Positions 51,514-60,277 of a stretch of 64,000 bases of DNA are shown piece by piece. This stretch comes from Candidatus Eisenbergiella merdavium (GTDB lineage Bacteria; Bacillota; Clostridia; Lachnospirales; Lachnospiraceae). A program made the position numbers and the translations under genes. The notes beneath the pieces were generated by a model. It ran no database searches, was not told the DNA's origin, and saw nothing but the letters and a program-made list of their open reading frames with translations. The stretch is taken from positions 1 through 64,000 of the forward strand of contig DWWS01000020.1 in NCBI GenBank assembly GCA_019119595.1. Direction: 5' to 3'. Numbering within the stretch: position 1 is the first letter of the stretch; each line of letters begins with the position of its first letter.

Positions 51514-53079
51514 CTAGAACCCCTGATAAATAAACTCTGCCGCGCTGTAGTCCGGTCCGTAGTTTCCCAGCAGGATCACGTAAAACAGCAGCGCGTACCA
51601 GATGATCCAGCGTACCGGCAGGCTTTTCTTCCCGATCCGTTCCCGCACGGAGCCCTTCTCCTGCATGAGGGACACCGCAAGCAGCATCAGAAGGGACACC
51701 GCCGCAATGGTAAATTCAATCCAGTCCAGCCCGAGCGTGAAGATGGAGCCGTTGATGAGAATGGCCGGATTGAAGGTGGAAACCGCCCCCTTCAGCATGG
51801 CAAGCGCCGCGCCCACGCTGTCCGCCCGGAAAAACACAAAGCCGATGTTTACCAGGAAGAAGGTGCGCAGGATCCGCAGACGGTCCACCCATTTCGCCTT
51901 CGGATCGATGCCGAACCTGGCCATTCCTTTCGCATATACAGGCTCAAGCAGCTCCCCGCAGACGATATAGGCCCAGTGCAGGAGTCCGGAGCCGATGACG
52001 TACTTCCAGTCCCCGCCGTGCCAGACGCCCACCGCGAACCACAGAAGAAACATTCCCGCAAACGTGGTGAGCTGCTTTCCCTTCTTTTTCCCGAATCTGG
52101 CCCGCAGGCTTTTTCCCAGCTTTGTGAACGGGGCGGAACGGAGGATGGGATAAAACACATACTCCTTCATCCACACGCCCAGCGTGATGTGCCATCTGCG
52201 CCAGTATTCGGCTATGGTTCTGGAGAAAAACGGACGTTCAAAATTTTCCGGAAGCCTCAGACCGAAGGTCTGGGCGATGCCCAGCGAAATATCCATCCCG
52301 CCGGAAAAGTTGGTATAAAGCTGAAAGGCGAAGGCCACCGTGCCGATCCAGATATAGAGCCCCGGATACTGCGCATAGTTTCCGTAAACGGTGTCCACGA
52401 TCTGCCCCATCCGCTCCGAGATTACCAGCACCTTGAAAAAGCCCCACAGCATACGCTGCATGCCGCGCGTCACCTGCACATAATCAAAGGGATGCGGCTC
52501 ATAGAGCTGGTCTGCGTCCTCCCGGAACCTGAGGATCGGGCCGGAAAGCATACAAGGGAAAAACATGCCGTACAAGGCCAGCTTCGCGGGATTTTTCAGG
52601 GGTTTTGCAATCTCAAAGTACACATCCACCACGTAGCCGATCAGCGTGAGGGAATAATAAGAAATCCCCAGCGGAACCAGCCAGCTCAGTCCGGCAAGCA
52701 ACCCGTCTCCTCCCCCCAAAAGCGAGGCCACGGCGTTCACCGTATTGATCCCAAAGTTGATGTATTTCAGCAAAAACAAAGCGCCAACGTTGACTGCGAT
52801 CACGCCGATCAGCGCCCGCCGGCACATCCGCTGCGGATCCTTTCCCAGCTTCTTCAGCTCCTCTGACCGTTCCCTGACCCGAACCATCCGGCGGATGCCT
52901 GCCTGACATACAAGCACGGCGGCAGCCGGATAAAAGATCAGAAAGCCGTTATCGGAAAAAAGATAATAAAGAAGACTGGCCAGGAGGAGAATCACCCACT
53001 GGCCTTTCTTCGGCACGATATAATAGATCAGCAGCACAAGCGCATAGAACAGCAGAAAATAAAAGGATGTGACGCTCAA
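51514..53079 (-). CDS. MBOAT family O-acyltransferase of the FkbH-ACP cassette
   Basis: This 521-residue protein has about eleven membrane helices and MBOAT signatures EYWRRWHITLGVWMKEYVFYP (His297) and GVWHGGDWKYVIGSG (active-site His354). Like DltB it could receive an acyl group from a carrier protein in the cytoplasm and pass it across the membrane. It starts with TTG (53079-53077); AAGGA lies 9 nt upstream. The gene for an acyl carrier protein lies 21 bp upstream and the FkbH-like gene before that, so a carrier-bound hydroxyacyl group is the likely substrate. It is a different branch from the AlgI-like MBOAT at 41769-43271. Confidence 0.92.
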   Translation of the reverse strand: MSVTSFYFLLFYALVLLIYYIVPKKGQWVILLLASLLYYLFSDNGFLIFYPAAAVLVCQAGIRRMVRVRERSEELKKLGKDPQRMCRRALIGVIAVNVGALFLLKYINFGINTVNAVASLLGGGDGLLAGLSWLVPLGISYYSLTLIGYVVDVYFEIAKPLKNPAKLALYGMFFPCMLSGPILRFREDADQLYEPHPFDYVQVTRGMQRMLWGFFKVLVISERMGQIVDTVYGNYAQYPGLYIWIGTVAFAFQLYTNFSGGMDISLGIAQTFGLRLPENFERPFFSRTIAEYWRRWHITLGVWMKEYVFYPILRSAPFTKLGKSLRARFGKKKGKQLTTFAGMFLLWFAVGVWHGGDWKYVIGSGLLHWAYIVCGELLEPVYAKGMARFGIDPKAKWVDRLRILRTFFLVNIGFVFFRADSVGAALAMLKGAVSTFNPAILINGSIFTLGLDWIEFTIAAVSLLMLLAVSLMQEKGSVRERIGKKSLPVRWIIWYALLFYVILLGNYGPDYSAAEFIYQGF

Positions 53080-53100
53080 CGTTTCCGTTCCTTTCCTTCG

Positions 53101-53343
53101 TCAGTCGATCTGGCTCAGAATGATATCGACCATCTCTCCCACATTCTTCATGGAAACCACCTGTCCCATGTTGAACTTCACGCCGAATTCCTGCTCCACC
53201 GCAGCGATCAGATTGATGTGCTCCAGAGAATCCCAGCCGTCCACATCCTCCGAGGTGGTGTCGTCGTTCACCACTATGCTCTCATCATCGAACACATCCT
53301 GAAACACGCCGTTTAAGGTTTCGTATACTTCTTCTCTTGTCAT
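53101..53343 (-). CDS. Acyl carrier protein
   Basis: This 80-residue four-helix protein carries WDSLEHINLI, in which Ser39 is the attachment site of phosphopantetheine. It is not the fatty acid ACP, since it lies between the FkbH-like and MBOAT genes instead of a fatty acid locus and has FNMGQVVSMKNVGEMV in place of the usual helix 3. Its length is normal. GGAGG precedes the ATG. It likely carries a small acyl unit made or loaded by the FkbH-like protein and hands it to the MBOAT protein. Confidence 0.95.
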   Translation of the reverse strand: MTREEVYETLNGVFQDVFDDESIVVNDDTTSEDVDGWDSLEHINLIAAVEQEFGVKFNMGQVVSMKNVGEMVDIILSQID

Positions 53344-53367
53344 AATAACCTCCGTTCTTTTCCGTTC

Positions 53368-55203
53368 TCAGTTCTGATTTTCTATTTCGATATAACGGTT
53401 CTTCTTTTCATAATCCGCCGAAATATCGAATTTCCAAACGCTCCCGCTTTCGTCCTCCCGCAGCCTTTCAAAGCCCTGCAGCCCGTAAAAATCCCGAACC
53501 ATGCCGTTCTTCGCGGTGGGATAATAATAGCCGTAGATCCTGCGGATCCCCCGCTCCAGACATTTTTCCACAAGCACATCCATCATGGCGTATTCCATAT
53601 CCCGCTTCAGGACACGGCAGCTCATCAGCCACAGATCCAGGTGAAGGGCCTTTTCGCCTTCCCCCGCTTTCCCGGCCGGTTCCGGCACCGCCATTTCCGC
53701 CGGCCCCTCATGGCCGATCAGCACCGTCACCACACCGTTGTCCCCGAACTTGTCCTCCAGCTTTCCGTACAGCGTGATGCAGGCGGGGTCGCCCGCCGCT
53801 TCCTCGATCTGCGTCTGGGTGTAGCGCCTGGTCGTCAGGTTGAACTGATTGCTCTTGTTGGTGAGCTGGGCGATCCTCGCCATATAAAGCGCCTCAAAGG
53901 GGCGGATCAAAGCCTTCATCTTCAGGGATTCCAGATAGGCTCCATAATCCGTAAAGCTGTTCTGCTGCGCCGCGCGCATGGCGTTGGCCCGGTACATCTC
54001 GTTTCTTTTCCTGTCGTCCTCGGAAAGGGACGTTACCTCAAAATAACCGTTATGATCCAGCACACGGATATACTGCTCCGGCGAACCGATCTCGGGAACC
54101 GCGGTTCCTTCCGCCTGGGTGCGCACAATCTCCCGTTCCGCAGGATTATCGTCCGCGAACACCAGGCTGTCCGGCAGAATATTCATTTCCTTCGCTATTG
54201 TCAGAATATTCTCGCTTTTGGGCTCCCAGTTCGCCTTTATCAGAATAAAGTCCTCCGGCTTCAGAACGCCGTCCGGGTGGTTCAGCCCTGCCAGCGCGTT
54301 TTCCTCCTCATTCTTGGACGCCACGTTCAGCATGATTCCGATATCCTTCTGCGCCTTCACATAGGACTGAAATTCCGAGTATACCTGACCCATGGAGGTT
54401 TCCTGCCCGATCTGCAGGTTCTCCACACCGTCGTCTCCGACGATGCCGCCCCACAGCGTATTATCCAGATCCAGCACCAGGGATTTTTTGTTCTTTCCGA
54501 AAATGGACTTGATGATGTTGGACACGTTCAGCGCAAGCCAGGGAATCGCCTTCAGGCACAGCGCATATTTGTACATGTGCCAGTAAAAGGGATCCGACCA
54601 GGCGTCAAGTCCGTAGGCCGCCGCCTGATAACAGATATCGTTGATGAAAAAATTCTCCGTGCCGCCGGCATATTCCGCGAACCTCTCGTTCAGCCGCCGC
54701 ACGAAGGCCGTCCGTCCTCCCGGATTCACCCCGTCCTGGTTGCCGAGAAGCCGGTAAAAGGGCTCCTCCATGTTATTCTGGATCACCGGGCAGTTCCACC
54801 TCTGCCGAATCCGCTCCCACATGGCCTGAAAATGTCCGAACTGCTCCTCCAGCGCCGCGTCCGCCGCGGACCTGTCCCAGCCTGGCGCGGGCCAGGCCGT
54901 GATGTTGCGGCTGCTGGTGTGAATGTAGATGATATCCGGTTCAAACGCATCCAGCCTTTCGTTTCCGAACATCGCGTCCTGCCAGTACTGGCCGTACTCC
55001 GACTCGTAAAACACGGGCTCGATCCCCTGATTCAGCAAAAACAGCTCCAGGATCCGGATCACATCATGGGTGGTGCTCCCGCCTAAAACGGCGATCCGTT
55101 TCCGCATGCGCACGGAGCCGTCCCCAAGGAGCTCCTTTCTGATATGCTTTGATTTTTTCAGTATATATTCCGGATCAAACGGATACTCCAAATCCTGCCG
55201 CAT
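53368..55203 (-). CDS. FkbH-like HAD-IIIC protein with N-terminal SGNH-like and C-terminal GNAT-like domains
   Basis: This 611-residue protein has a HAD-IIIC domain (241-385) with LVLDLDNTLWGGIVGDDG (Asp245, Asp247), SKNEEENAL and FADDNPAERE. Residues about 35-215 resemble an SGNH-like fold (IAVLGGSTTHDVIRIL) and about 425-605 a GNAT-like fold (LTNKSNQFNLTTRRYTQTQI, MSCRVLKRDMEYAMM). FkbH proteins take 1,3-bisphosphoglycerate, remove phosphate and load the glyceryl group on an ACP; the related BF1531 of Bacteroides comes from a capsule locus. The ACP gene lies 24 bp downstream. A glyceryl or similar hydroxyacyl product is inferred. AAAAGGAG precedes the ATG. Confidence 0.88.
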   Translation of the reverse strand: MRQDLEYPFDPEYILKKSKHIRKELLGDGSVRMRKRIAVLGGSTTHDVIRILELFLLNQGIEPVFYESEYGQYWQDAMFGNERLDAFEPDIIYIHTSSRNITAWPAPGWDRSAADAALEEQFGHFQAMWERIRQRWNCPVIQNNMEEPFYRLLGNQDGVNPGGRTAFVRRLNERFAEYAGGTENFFINDICYQAAAYGLDAWSDPFYWHMYKYALCLKAIPWLALNVSNIIKSIFGKNKKSLVLDLDNTLWGGIVGDDGVENLQIGQETSMGQVYSEFQSYVKAQKDIGIMLNVASKNEEENALAGLNHPDGVLKPEDFILIKANWEPKSENILTIAKEMNILPDSLVFADDNPAEREIVRTQAEGTAVPEIGSPEQYIRVLDHNGYFEVTSLSEDDRKRNEMYRANAMRAAQQNSFTDYGAYLESLKMKALIRPFEALYMARIAQLTNKSNQFNLTTRRYTQTQIEEAAGDPACITLYGKLEDKFGDNGVVTVLIGHEGPAEMAVPEPAGKAGEGEKALHLDLWLMSCRVLKRDMEYAMMDVLVEKCLERGIRRIYGYYYPTAKNGMVRDFYGLQGFERLREDESGSVWKFDISADYEKKNRYIEIENQN

Positions 55204-55296
55204 GAAAAACTCCTTTTATAAGGAAAAGTAAACGCGGGCCGATGATGCCCGTCCGCTTCGTCCTTTAGCATACCACATTTCTCCAGAGGCCGCAAT

Positions 55297-56766
55297 TTAA
55301 TATTCCGTCCAGCCCTCCCTGGGGACGCCGGATACGCTGTTTAAGCCGTAGTATGTCGCGTAGGCCACATTCACCCAGTAGCCGGGATCCTCTTCAATAT
55401 CGGAGTTGTACCCGTCGCTGTATTTTGTCTCAAAATCCGGCCGGAGCATGGGAACCGTCACATCCTCAGCCCCCTCCGCCGCCTTCCGGGCAAGATAGGC
55501 GTCTCTCTCGTTGTATTCCCTCCAGATCCTTCCCAGGTCCGCTCCGCTGTCCATGTAGGTAAAAAACATGATGAGAAGCATTACGGAGATCAGCCCTGTT
55601 TTCAGACTGGCAAAGACCGCCTCCTTCTCCGATACGTCCACAAAAAACTGAACTACCGCGACGGTGAGGAACACTCCCGCTCCAAAATAAGCCCTTGCCT
55701 GCGGCTCCGGCGTCAGAACCAGCGCGCAGCAGGTGGCGACAAAAACAAAAAACCAAAGAATGCCGTTCCGGGAACAGGCCCACAGGGCTCTCCAGCTTTT
55801 TTTCTGATAATAAACAATGATGAACAAAAGGAGGCCGATGATCAGAAGGAGCAGAAAATTCTCCCGCACAGCAAGGGTGATCTTCTGAAACCGCGCCAGA
55901 TATCCCACCAGCCCGGAATGCTCCTCCTCCGGCTGTGCCTGGGCACGGACGGCGTTTCCGGGCGCCAGCACCATGAAAGCAAGGCCGACCAGATTTCCCA
56001 ACAGCCCCGTAACCATCCACAGTCTTGCGGCAAATCCGCTTCTCTTTTCCACAGCTCCCGGCTGTTTTTCCTCCTCAGCCACATCCACAGCCGCAGCCCC
56101 GGCCGTGCCCCGCTTCCTGTCATACAGGAAAAAGCCAAGACACAGAAGCACCATGAGCAGGCCGCCGCCGGAGGAATTCTCGTTGCACCACCCCGCAGCG
56201 ACGCCGGAAACGGGAAGCAGAGCCGTCCACAGCAGGGGATGCTTCAGACTGTCCGCGCGCTTCAGCCCATAGCGGTACAGAGTGACGAACCCCATGATGA
56301 TGACCGAGCCCCACAGATAATTGCAGGCCCCCGTCTCCCAAAGAACCGTCTGCCGGAACACCACCCCGAACATCCATATGAGCAGATTCACCAGCAGATA
56401 CACCGGTACGTCGTACCTTTTCTTATGCTCCACATTCCAGTAGATCAGCAGGGTGAGCAGAACGAACACGGCGGAATTCGCCACGTTGAACACCATCTTG
56501 TCCATCAGCAGAAAAAAACGCAGGATCATATGAGAGAGCGACCTCCCCGTCCACGTCATATACTGGGTATATTCCTGCGTGAACAGCTCCCCTATGGAGG
56601 ACGCCTCCGAAACCGTTTTGGAATAAAACAGATCGTCCGTCATCATGGGAGTCAGCACGTTGAAAATAAAGATCAGGACAAAGGACGCGCAGACCAGCAG
56701 ACAAAAGGCCAGCCGCCTTCCCGCCTCCAGATCTCTGCCCCCTTTTCTCTCGAAAGCATTCTTCAT
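55297..56766 (-). CDS. Multi-pass membrane protein, DUF6056-like (possible GT-C glycosyltransferase)
   Basis: This 489-residue protein has about eleven membrane helices. The first outer loop (TPMMTDDLFYSKTVSEASS) has an Asp-Asp pair, and the next segment (TQYMTWTGRSLSHMILRFFL) and GACNYLWGSVIIMGFVTLYRYGL also occur in the paralogs at 58716-60194 and 61664-63178. This arrangement is typical of GT-C-like serotype conversion or glycan decoration proteins. The family name is from memory and uncertain. Its start overlaps the ChbG-like stop (ATGA), so these two are coupled. Donor and acceptor are unknown. Confidence 0.75.
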   Translation of the reverse strand: MKNAFERKGGRDLEAGRRLAFCLLVCASFVLIFIFNVLTPMMTDDLFYSKTVSEASSIGELFTQEYTQYMTWTGRSLSHMILRFFLLMDKMVFNVANSAVFVLLTLLIYWNVEHKKRYDVPVYLLVNLLIWMFGVVFRQTVLWETGACNYLWGSVIIMGFVTLYRYGLKRADSLKHPLLWTALLPVSGVAAGWCNENSSGGGLLMVLLCLGFFLYDRKRGTAGAAAVDVAEEEKQPGAVEKRSGFAARLWMVTGLLGNLVGLAFMVLAPGNAVRAQAQPEEEHSGLVGYLARFQKITLAVRENFLLLLIIGLLLFIIVYYQKKSWRALWACSRNGILWFFVFVATCCALVLTPEPQARAYFGAGVFLTVAVVQFFVDVSEKEAVFASLKTGLISVMLLIMFFTYMDSGADLGRIWREYNERDAYLARKAAEGAEDVTVPMLRPDFETKYSDGYNSDIEEDPGYWVNVAYATYYGLNSVSGVPREGWTEY

Positions 56767-57680
56767 TGTAAATCCTCATCGCAAAGGGACATGACCGCTT
56801 CATATTCCACATGCCGTCCCTCTGACACATGAAATTCATTTGCGCCGTGATTGCAGAATTCCTCTCCAAGCTCCTGCGCCAGGACCGTTCCCGGATGGAA
56901 CAGGATCTCCAGCCTCCGCCCTCTCTTTTCCGCCCGCTCCTTCATGCCGGGAAGCAGCCTTTTCACCCGTTTTTCATCCATACGCCCGCTCATCACCACG
57001 CCCCATAAGAACATGGGCTCATTTTCCTTCTGCCAGGACGGATGATTCCGGGCGACCGTCTTTTCCATTTCAGGCGAAAGAATATTCAGGATCATATTTT
57101 TCACCCAATTTACGGGCCGCCAGGTTTTCCACAGCCCGGCCTCTTTCAGGAACGGAAGGACCGGCTCCTTCGTCACACGGATGTATTCCGTGGGATAATG
57201 CCTCTCCACGATCACCTCCAGAAGCGCCCAGTATACAACAGGAATCATCTGCGTGTGCTGATGCCCGTCAAACCTCAGAGGCACATCCCTCCCAAAAGCC
57301 TCCAGGAACCGCTCCGTCTGCGCCGCGATCTCCTCCTTCAGCTCCTTTTTCAGGGGAAGAAACAGCTTCGGCGTATAGTTCCACTTAAAAAGCGTTCCCC
57401 AGCTTATGTTAAAATACCCGTTTCTATCCACCAGATGTGGCACCTTATCCGGATCCGCCGCACAATGTCCCTCCATAAAGTTCAGATGCACCGTCAGCGT
57501 TGGCTTTTTGGGGAAGCTGTCATATTCCGCCCTCAGCTTTGCCGCATACGCCTCAAAGCAGGACATATTCGTAAGCACGCTGATCCCGTCCAGCCTTCCC
57601 GCCCGAAGACAGCTTAAGATATCCTCCGAGGAATGAGGGGATATGGCGTAATCATCCGCATGTATTTCAATCTGAGCCAT
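56763..57680 (-). CDS. ChbG/HpnK (YdjC) family carbohydrate deacetylase
   Basis: This 305-residue enzyme has the metal-binding HADDYAIS at 7-14 (Asp9, Asp10), VHLNFMEGHC at about 73 and RFDGHQHTQMIP at about 136, which supply the His ligands of the family. YdjC proteins remove acetyl groups from N-acetylated sugars, such as chitobiose or the bacteriohopanetetrol-linked GlcNAc. Here it could deacetylate a polyprenyl-linked amino sugar made by the GtrB-like gene, with which it overlaps by 14 bp. GAGGAAA precedes the ATG. The presence of a deacetylase suggests that a free amino sugar is part of the final product. Confidence 0.87.
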   Translation of the reverse strand: MAQIEIHADDYAISPHSSEDILSCLRAGRLDGISVLTNMSCFEAYAAKLRAEYDSFPKKPTLTVHLNFMEGHCAADPDKVPHLVDRNGYFNISWGTLFKWNYTPKLFLPLKKELKEEIAAQTERFLEAFGRDVPLRFDGHQHTQMIPVVYWALLEVIVERHYPTEYIRVTKEPVLPFLKEAGLWKTWRPVNWVKNMILNILSPEMEKTVARNHPSWQKENEPMFLWGVVMSGRMDEKRVKRLLPGMKERAEKRGRRLEILFHPGTVLAQELGEEFCNHGANEFHVSEGRHVEYEAVMSLCDEDLQ

Positions 57681-58665
57681 TGCTGTTTTCCTCTTCCCGG
57701 CGCTCTCCCTCTTTCCAGATAAAGGACTCTACAATATATCTGGGCCGCGCCTTTGTTTCCAGATAAATCTTTCCCACGTATTCTCCCACGATCCCAAGAG
57801 AAAAGATCGTCAGCCCTCCCATGAGAAGGGATACCACCAGGGAAGTGGTATAGCCGGGCACATTCCGTCCCAGGAACCAGTCCGCAATGCAGTAGACGAT
57901 CATGCAGAAGCTGAACACGCTGACCAGAAAGCCCAGGACGGTGATCAGCTGGATCGGCCGGGTGCTCATGGAGGTGATGCCGTCCGTCGCAAGAGTCATC
58001 ATCTTGCGGAAGGTATATTTTGAGGTTCCTGCCTCTCTCTCCTTCACGTCGAAGTAGACCACGTCCGACTGAAAGCCCATGGTAGGGATCAGCCCCCTGA
58101 GGAACAGGTTGACCTCCTTATATTCCGCCAGCGCATCCAGCGCCTTTTTTGACAGAAGGCGGTAATCCGCATGGTTGCTCATCACCTTACAGCCAAGCAG
58201 ATGCATCAGCCCGTAAAAGGCATTCGCCGTCATTTTCTTAAAGAAGCCGTCCGTATTTCTGTCGTTCCGGATCCCGTACACGATCTCGCAGCCCGCCTGA
58301 TAGCGCTCTAAAAATTGGTCCAGCGCCTCGATATCCTGCTGCAGATCCGCGTCGATGGTAACCGCAATGTCCGCATGCTGCCTTGCCGCCATCATCCCCG
58401 CCAGGATCGCGCTCTGATGCCCGTAATTGCGGGAGAAGCTCAAGCCGGCAAAGGCCGGATCCGCTTCGCACAGCCCATGGATGATCCGCCAGGTCCCGTC
58501 CCTGCTTCCGTCGTTGACGAAAAGGATCTTGCTCTGCGGCGAAACCTTTCCTTCCTCCATCAGCCTTTTCAGTTTTTCCCGCATCACCTGCGCGCTGTGG
58601 GGGAGAGCCTCCTCCTCGTTGTAGCAGGGGACTACTAGATATAGGGTGTTTGGTCTGTTGCTCAT
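57667..58665 (-). CDS. GtrB-like polyprenyl-phosphate glycosyltransferase
   Basis: This 332-residue GT2 protein has YLVVPCYNEEEALP, ILFVNDGSRDGTW, AVTIDADLQQD and RLLSKKALDAL, with two C-terminal membrane helices (VLGFLVSVFSFCMIVYCIADW, LVVSLLMGGLTIFSLGIVGEYVG). It matches the GtrB/YfdH group that makes undecaprenyl-phosphate-glucose or a related sugar phosphate. The C-terminus YLETKARPRYIVES is typical. GAAGGA precedes the ATG. A palindrome (58693-58710) separates it from the upstream paralogous membrane-protein gene. Its partner may be one of the three membrane proteins, as in gtrABC clusters; gtrA is absent here. Confidence 0.92.
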   Translation of the reverse strand: MSNRPNTLYLVVPCYNEEEALPHSAQVMREKLKRLMEEGKVSPQSKILFVNDGSRDGTWRIIHGLCEADPAFAGLSFSRNYGHQSAILAGMMAARQHADIAVTIDADLQQDIEALDQFLERYQAGCEIVYGIRNDRNTDGFFKKMTANAFYGLMHLLGCKVMSNHADYRLLSKKALDALAEYKEVNLFLRGLIPTMGFQSDVVYFDVKEREAGTSKYTFRKMMTLATDGITSMSTRPIQLITVLGFLVSVFSFCMIVYCIADWFLGRNVPGYTTSLVVSLLMGGLTIFSLGIVGEYVGKIYLETKARPRYIVESFIWKEGERREEENSNGSD

Positions 58666-58692
58666 TTTCAGTTCCTTCCTGGTCTATCTATT

Positions 58693-58710
58693 CCGACCAA
58701 GCCTGGTCGG
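58693..58710. repeat. Palindrome upstream of the gtrB-like gene
   Basis: CCGACCA and TGGTCGG flank an AGCC loop about 30 bp upstream of the start codon. A second short pair (ACGG/CCGT) abuts it and overlaps the stop codon of the upstream gene. It has the same short-loop form as the other stacks. Confidence 0.7.
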
Positions 58711-58715
58711 ACGGA

Positions 58716-60194
58716 TCAACCGTCCTTCTTTTCCAAAACGGTCACCTTATCTTTTCGAAAATACATTTTTGCTCCGAAGTGCCACTGATCAATATCATCC
58801 CTCGAGGTAAGGAGCAGGGAATCCTTCGGAACGGCTTCGATCACCGCTTCTTTTCCGTCTTCCTTCAGGATCTGAATATTATCCCATGCCGCCTTTCCAA
58901 ACTCCTCAGCCGTTCCATCGCTCAATTCCTTTGCCGCAAGAACCGACGTGAAACGCTGCGGCTCAGCGACGGCCGTTAATGCGAAGCTAAAGACAAATAC
59001 TGCCAACACTCCGTAAAACCAGATTCCTTCTCTGTTGTTCAGGCAGCTTGAACACGTTCCTTCCGGAACCTTTTCCCGCTCCTGTACGTTTTTCACATAC
59101 CACCCCACTACATAGAACAGATTTAGCATGAAAAGAAGCACATACATGGCGAAAACGATATTCTGTACTCTGCCGATGTTTACTGTGTGCACCGCGAAAT
59201 CCGAAGGGGTAAACATGGATGAAAACAGACAGAAGCTGACGCCGGCAATCAGTCCCGGAAGCGGGAACCGGAAGCGGAGCTGCCTTGCCATCCTCAGCAT
59301 GACCGGCATCAGCAGAAGGCTTATCAGAAGCACCGTTTCGTCCGTCCATTCTCCGATATAAAAGAACCCGTAATAAAAAGAACGCAGTATGGACATGACC
59401 GGATTGGAGGGCTCTCCGGACAATCCCTGCCTCAGCCAGTTGCCCGGTGCAAGGATATTGATTCCAAACGCCAGCGTTTGAAACGCAAACGGCACAGCCA
59501 CACACCAGAGTCTGGTTCTTCTTTTCAGAATCAAAAGAACCAGAACGGCTCCTCCCAGACACACAAATGCAAGCAGCGCTGTCACCAGATTCCCGCCGCC
59601 AATCATAAAAGCAAGCAGAAGGCTGAAAACAAATCTCAGCTTTCCTGCCTTTTCTGTCTGTAAATTTTTCAGGATCAGCCCTGCCAGAATCAACACGAAG
59701 CACCACGGCACGATATAATGGACGGCTCCATTGTACCAATAAAAGGCTGCGGGCTTACAGCGTATTTCCTGAACTGTCAGCCACAGAACCGCCACGGAAA
59801 AAATAACCCGGCAGCTTCCATCCGTTCCCCTCAATAGATACATCAGGAAAAAAAGCGTTGAAAATGTAAGCAGTCCAGACATAAAAAAAGGAACCACCGC
59901 GTAAAAACGCTCTCCCCATATACCAGGCTGAAGGGACATCAGAAAAATGCTGGAAAATGTTCCCTGCCAGTCCATATACGCTTCCGAAACCGCCGCACAT
60001 GCCCCCTTCAGCACCTCCAGAATGGAATGGTTGTCCACCCATGCAAGCCTGGTATGCCAGGAATAACTCCAATCGTCCGCCTGTGGATATGCGTACACAG
60101 AAGCCGCAAAAACGGGCAGCAGACTAAATATATAAGCGATCGCGGACAAGACAGCAATCATCTTCAAAGATAAAAGCTTTTTTAAAGCATTCAT
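58716..60194 (-). CDS. Multi-pass membrane protein, DUF6056-like, paralog B
   Basis: This 492-residue protein has about eleven membrane helices and a first outer loop with YPQADDWSYSWHTRLAWVDN. It is clearly a paralog of the protein at 61664-63178: both share SILEV or SMLEV, DWQGTF or GWNGDWF, and FYWYNGAVHYIVPW or MYWYVGATHYMLPY. The C-terminus has an outer soluble part (about 385-492, AKELSDGTAEEFGKAAWDN, WHFGAKMYFRKDKVTVL). The likely role is glycosyl transfer to a surface glycan from a polyprenyl-linked donor. AAGGAATG precedes the ATG. It lies directly upstream of the gtrB-like gene. Confidence 0.78.
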   Translation of the reverse strand: MNALKKLLSLKMIAVLSAIAYIFSLLPVFAASVYAYPQADDWSYSWHTRLAWVDNHSILEVLKGACAAVSEAYMDWQGTFSSIFLMSLQPGIWGERFYAVVPFFMSGLLTFSTLFFLMYLLRGTDGSCRVIFSVAVLWLTVQEIRCKPAAFYWYNGAVHYIVPWCFVLILAGLILKNLQTEKAGKLRFVFSLLLAFMIGGGNLVTALLAFVCLGGAVLVLLILKRRTRLWCVAVPFAFQTLAFGINILAPGNWLRQGLSGEPSNPVMSILRSFYYGFFYIGEWTDETVLLISLLLMPVMLRMARQLRFRFPLPGLIAGVSFCLFSSMFTPSDFAVHTVNIGRVQNIVFAMYVLLFMLNLFYVVGWYVKNVQEREKVPEGTCSSCLNNREGIWFYGVLAVFVFSFALTAVAEPQRFTSVLAAKELSDGTAEEFGKAAWDNIQILKEDGKEAVIEAVPKDSLLLTSRDDIDQWHFGAKMYFRKDKVTVLEKKDG

Positions 60195-60277
60195 TTCACA
60201 TTCCTTTATAATCTTTCTGTTATAGACGTGTCAATCATAGCATTCTGTCCCAAAAGCGTCAAGCATTCTTATCTCTG

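Noticed and set aside
50590-52866. Plus-strand open frame of 758 codons
   Set aside because: It is antisense to the GT2 and MBOAT genes, both with conserved motifs and good ribosome sites. No recognisable domain.
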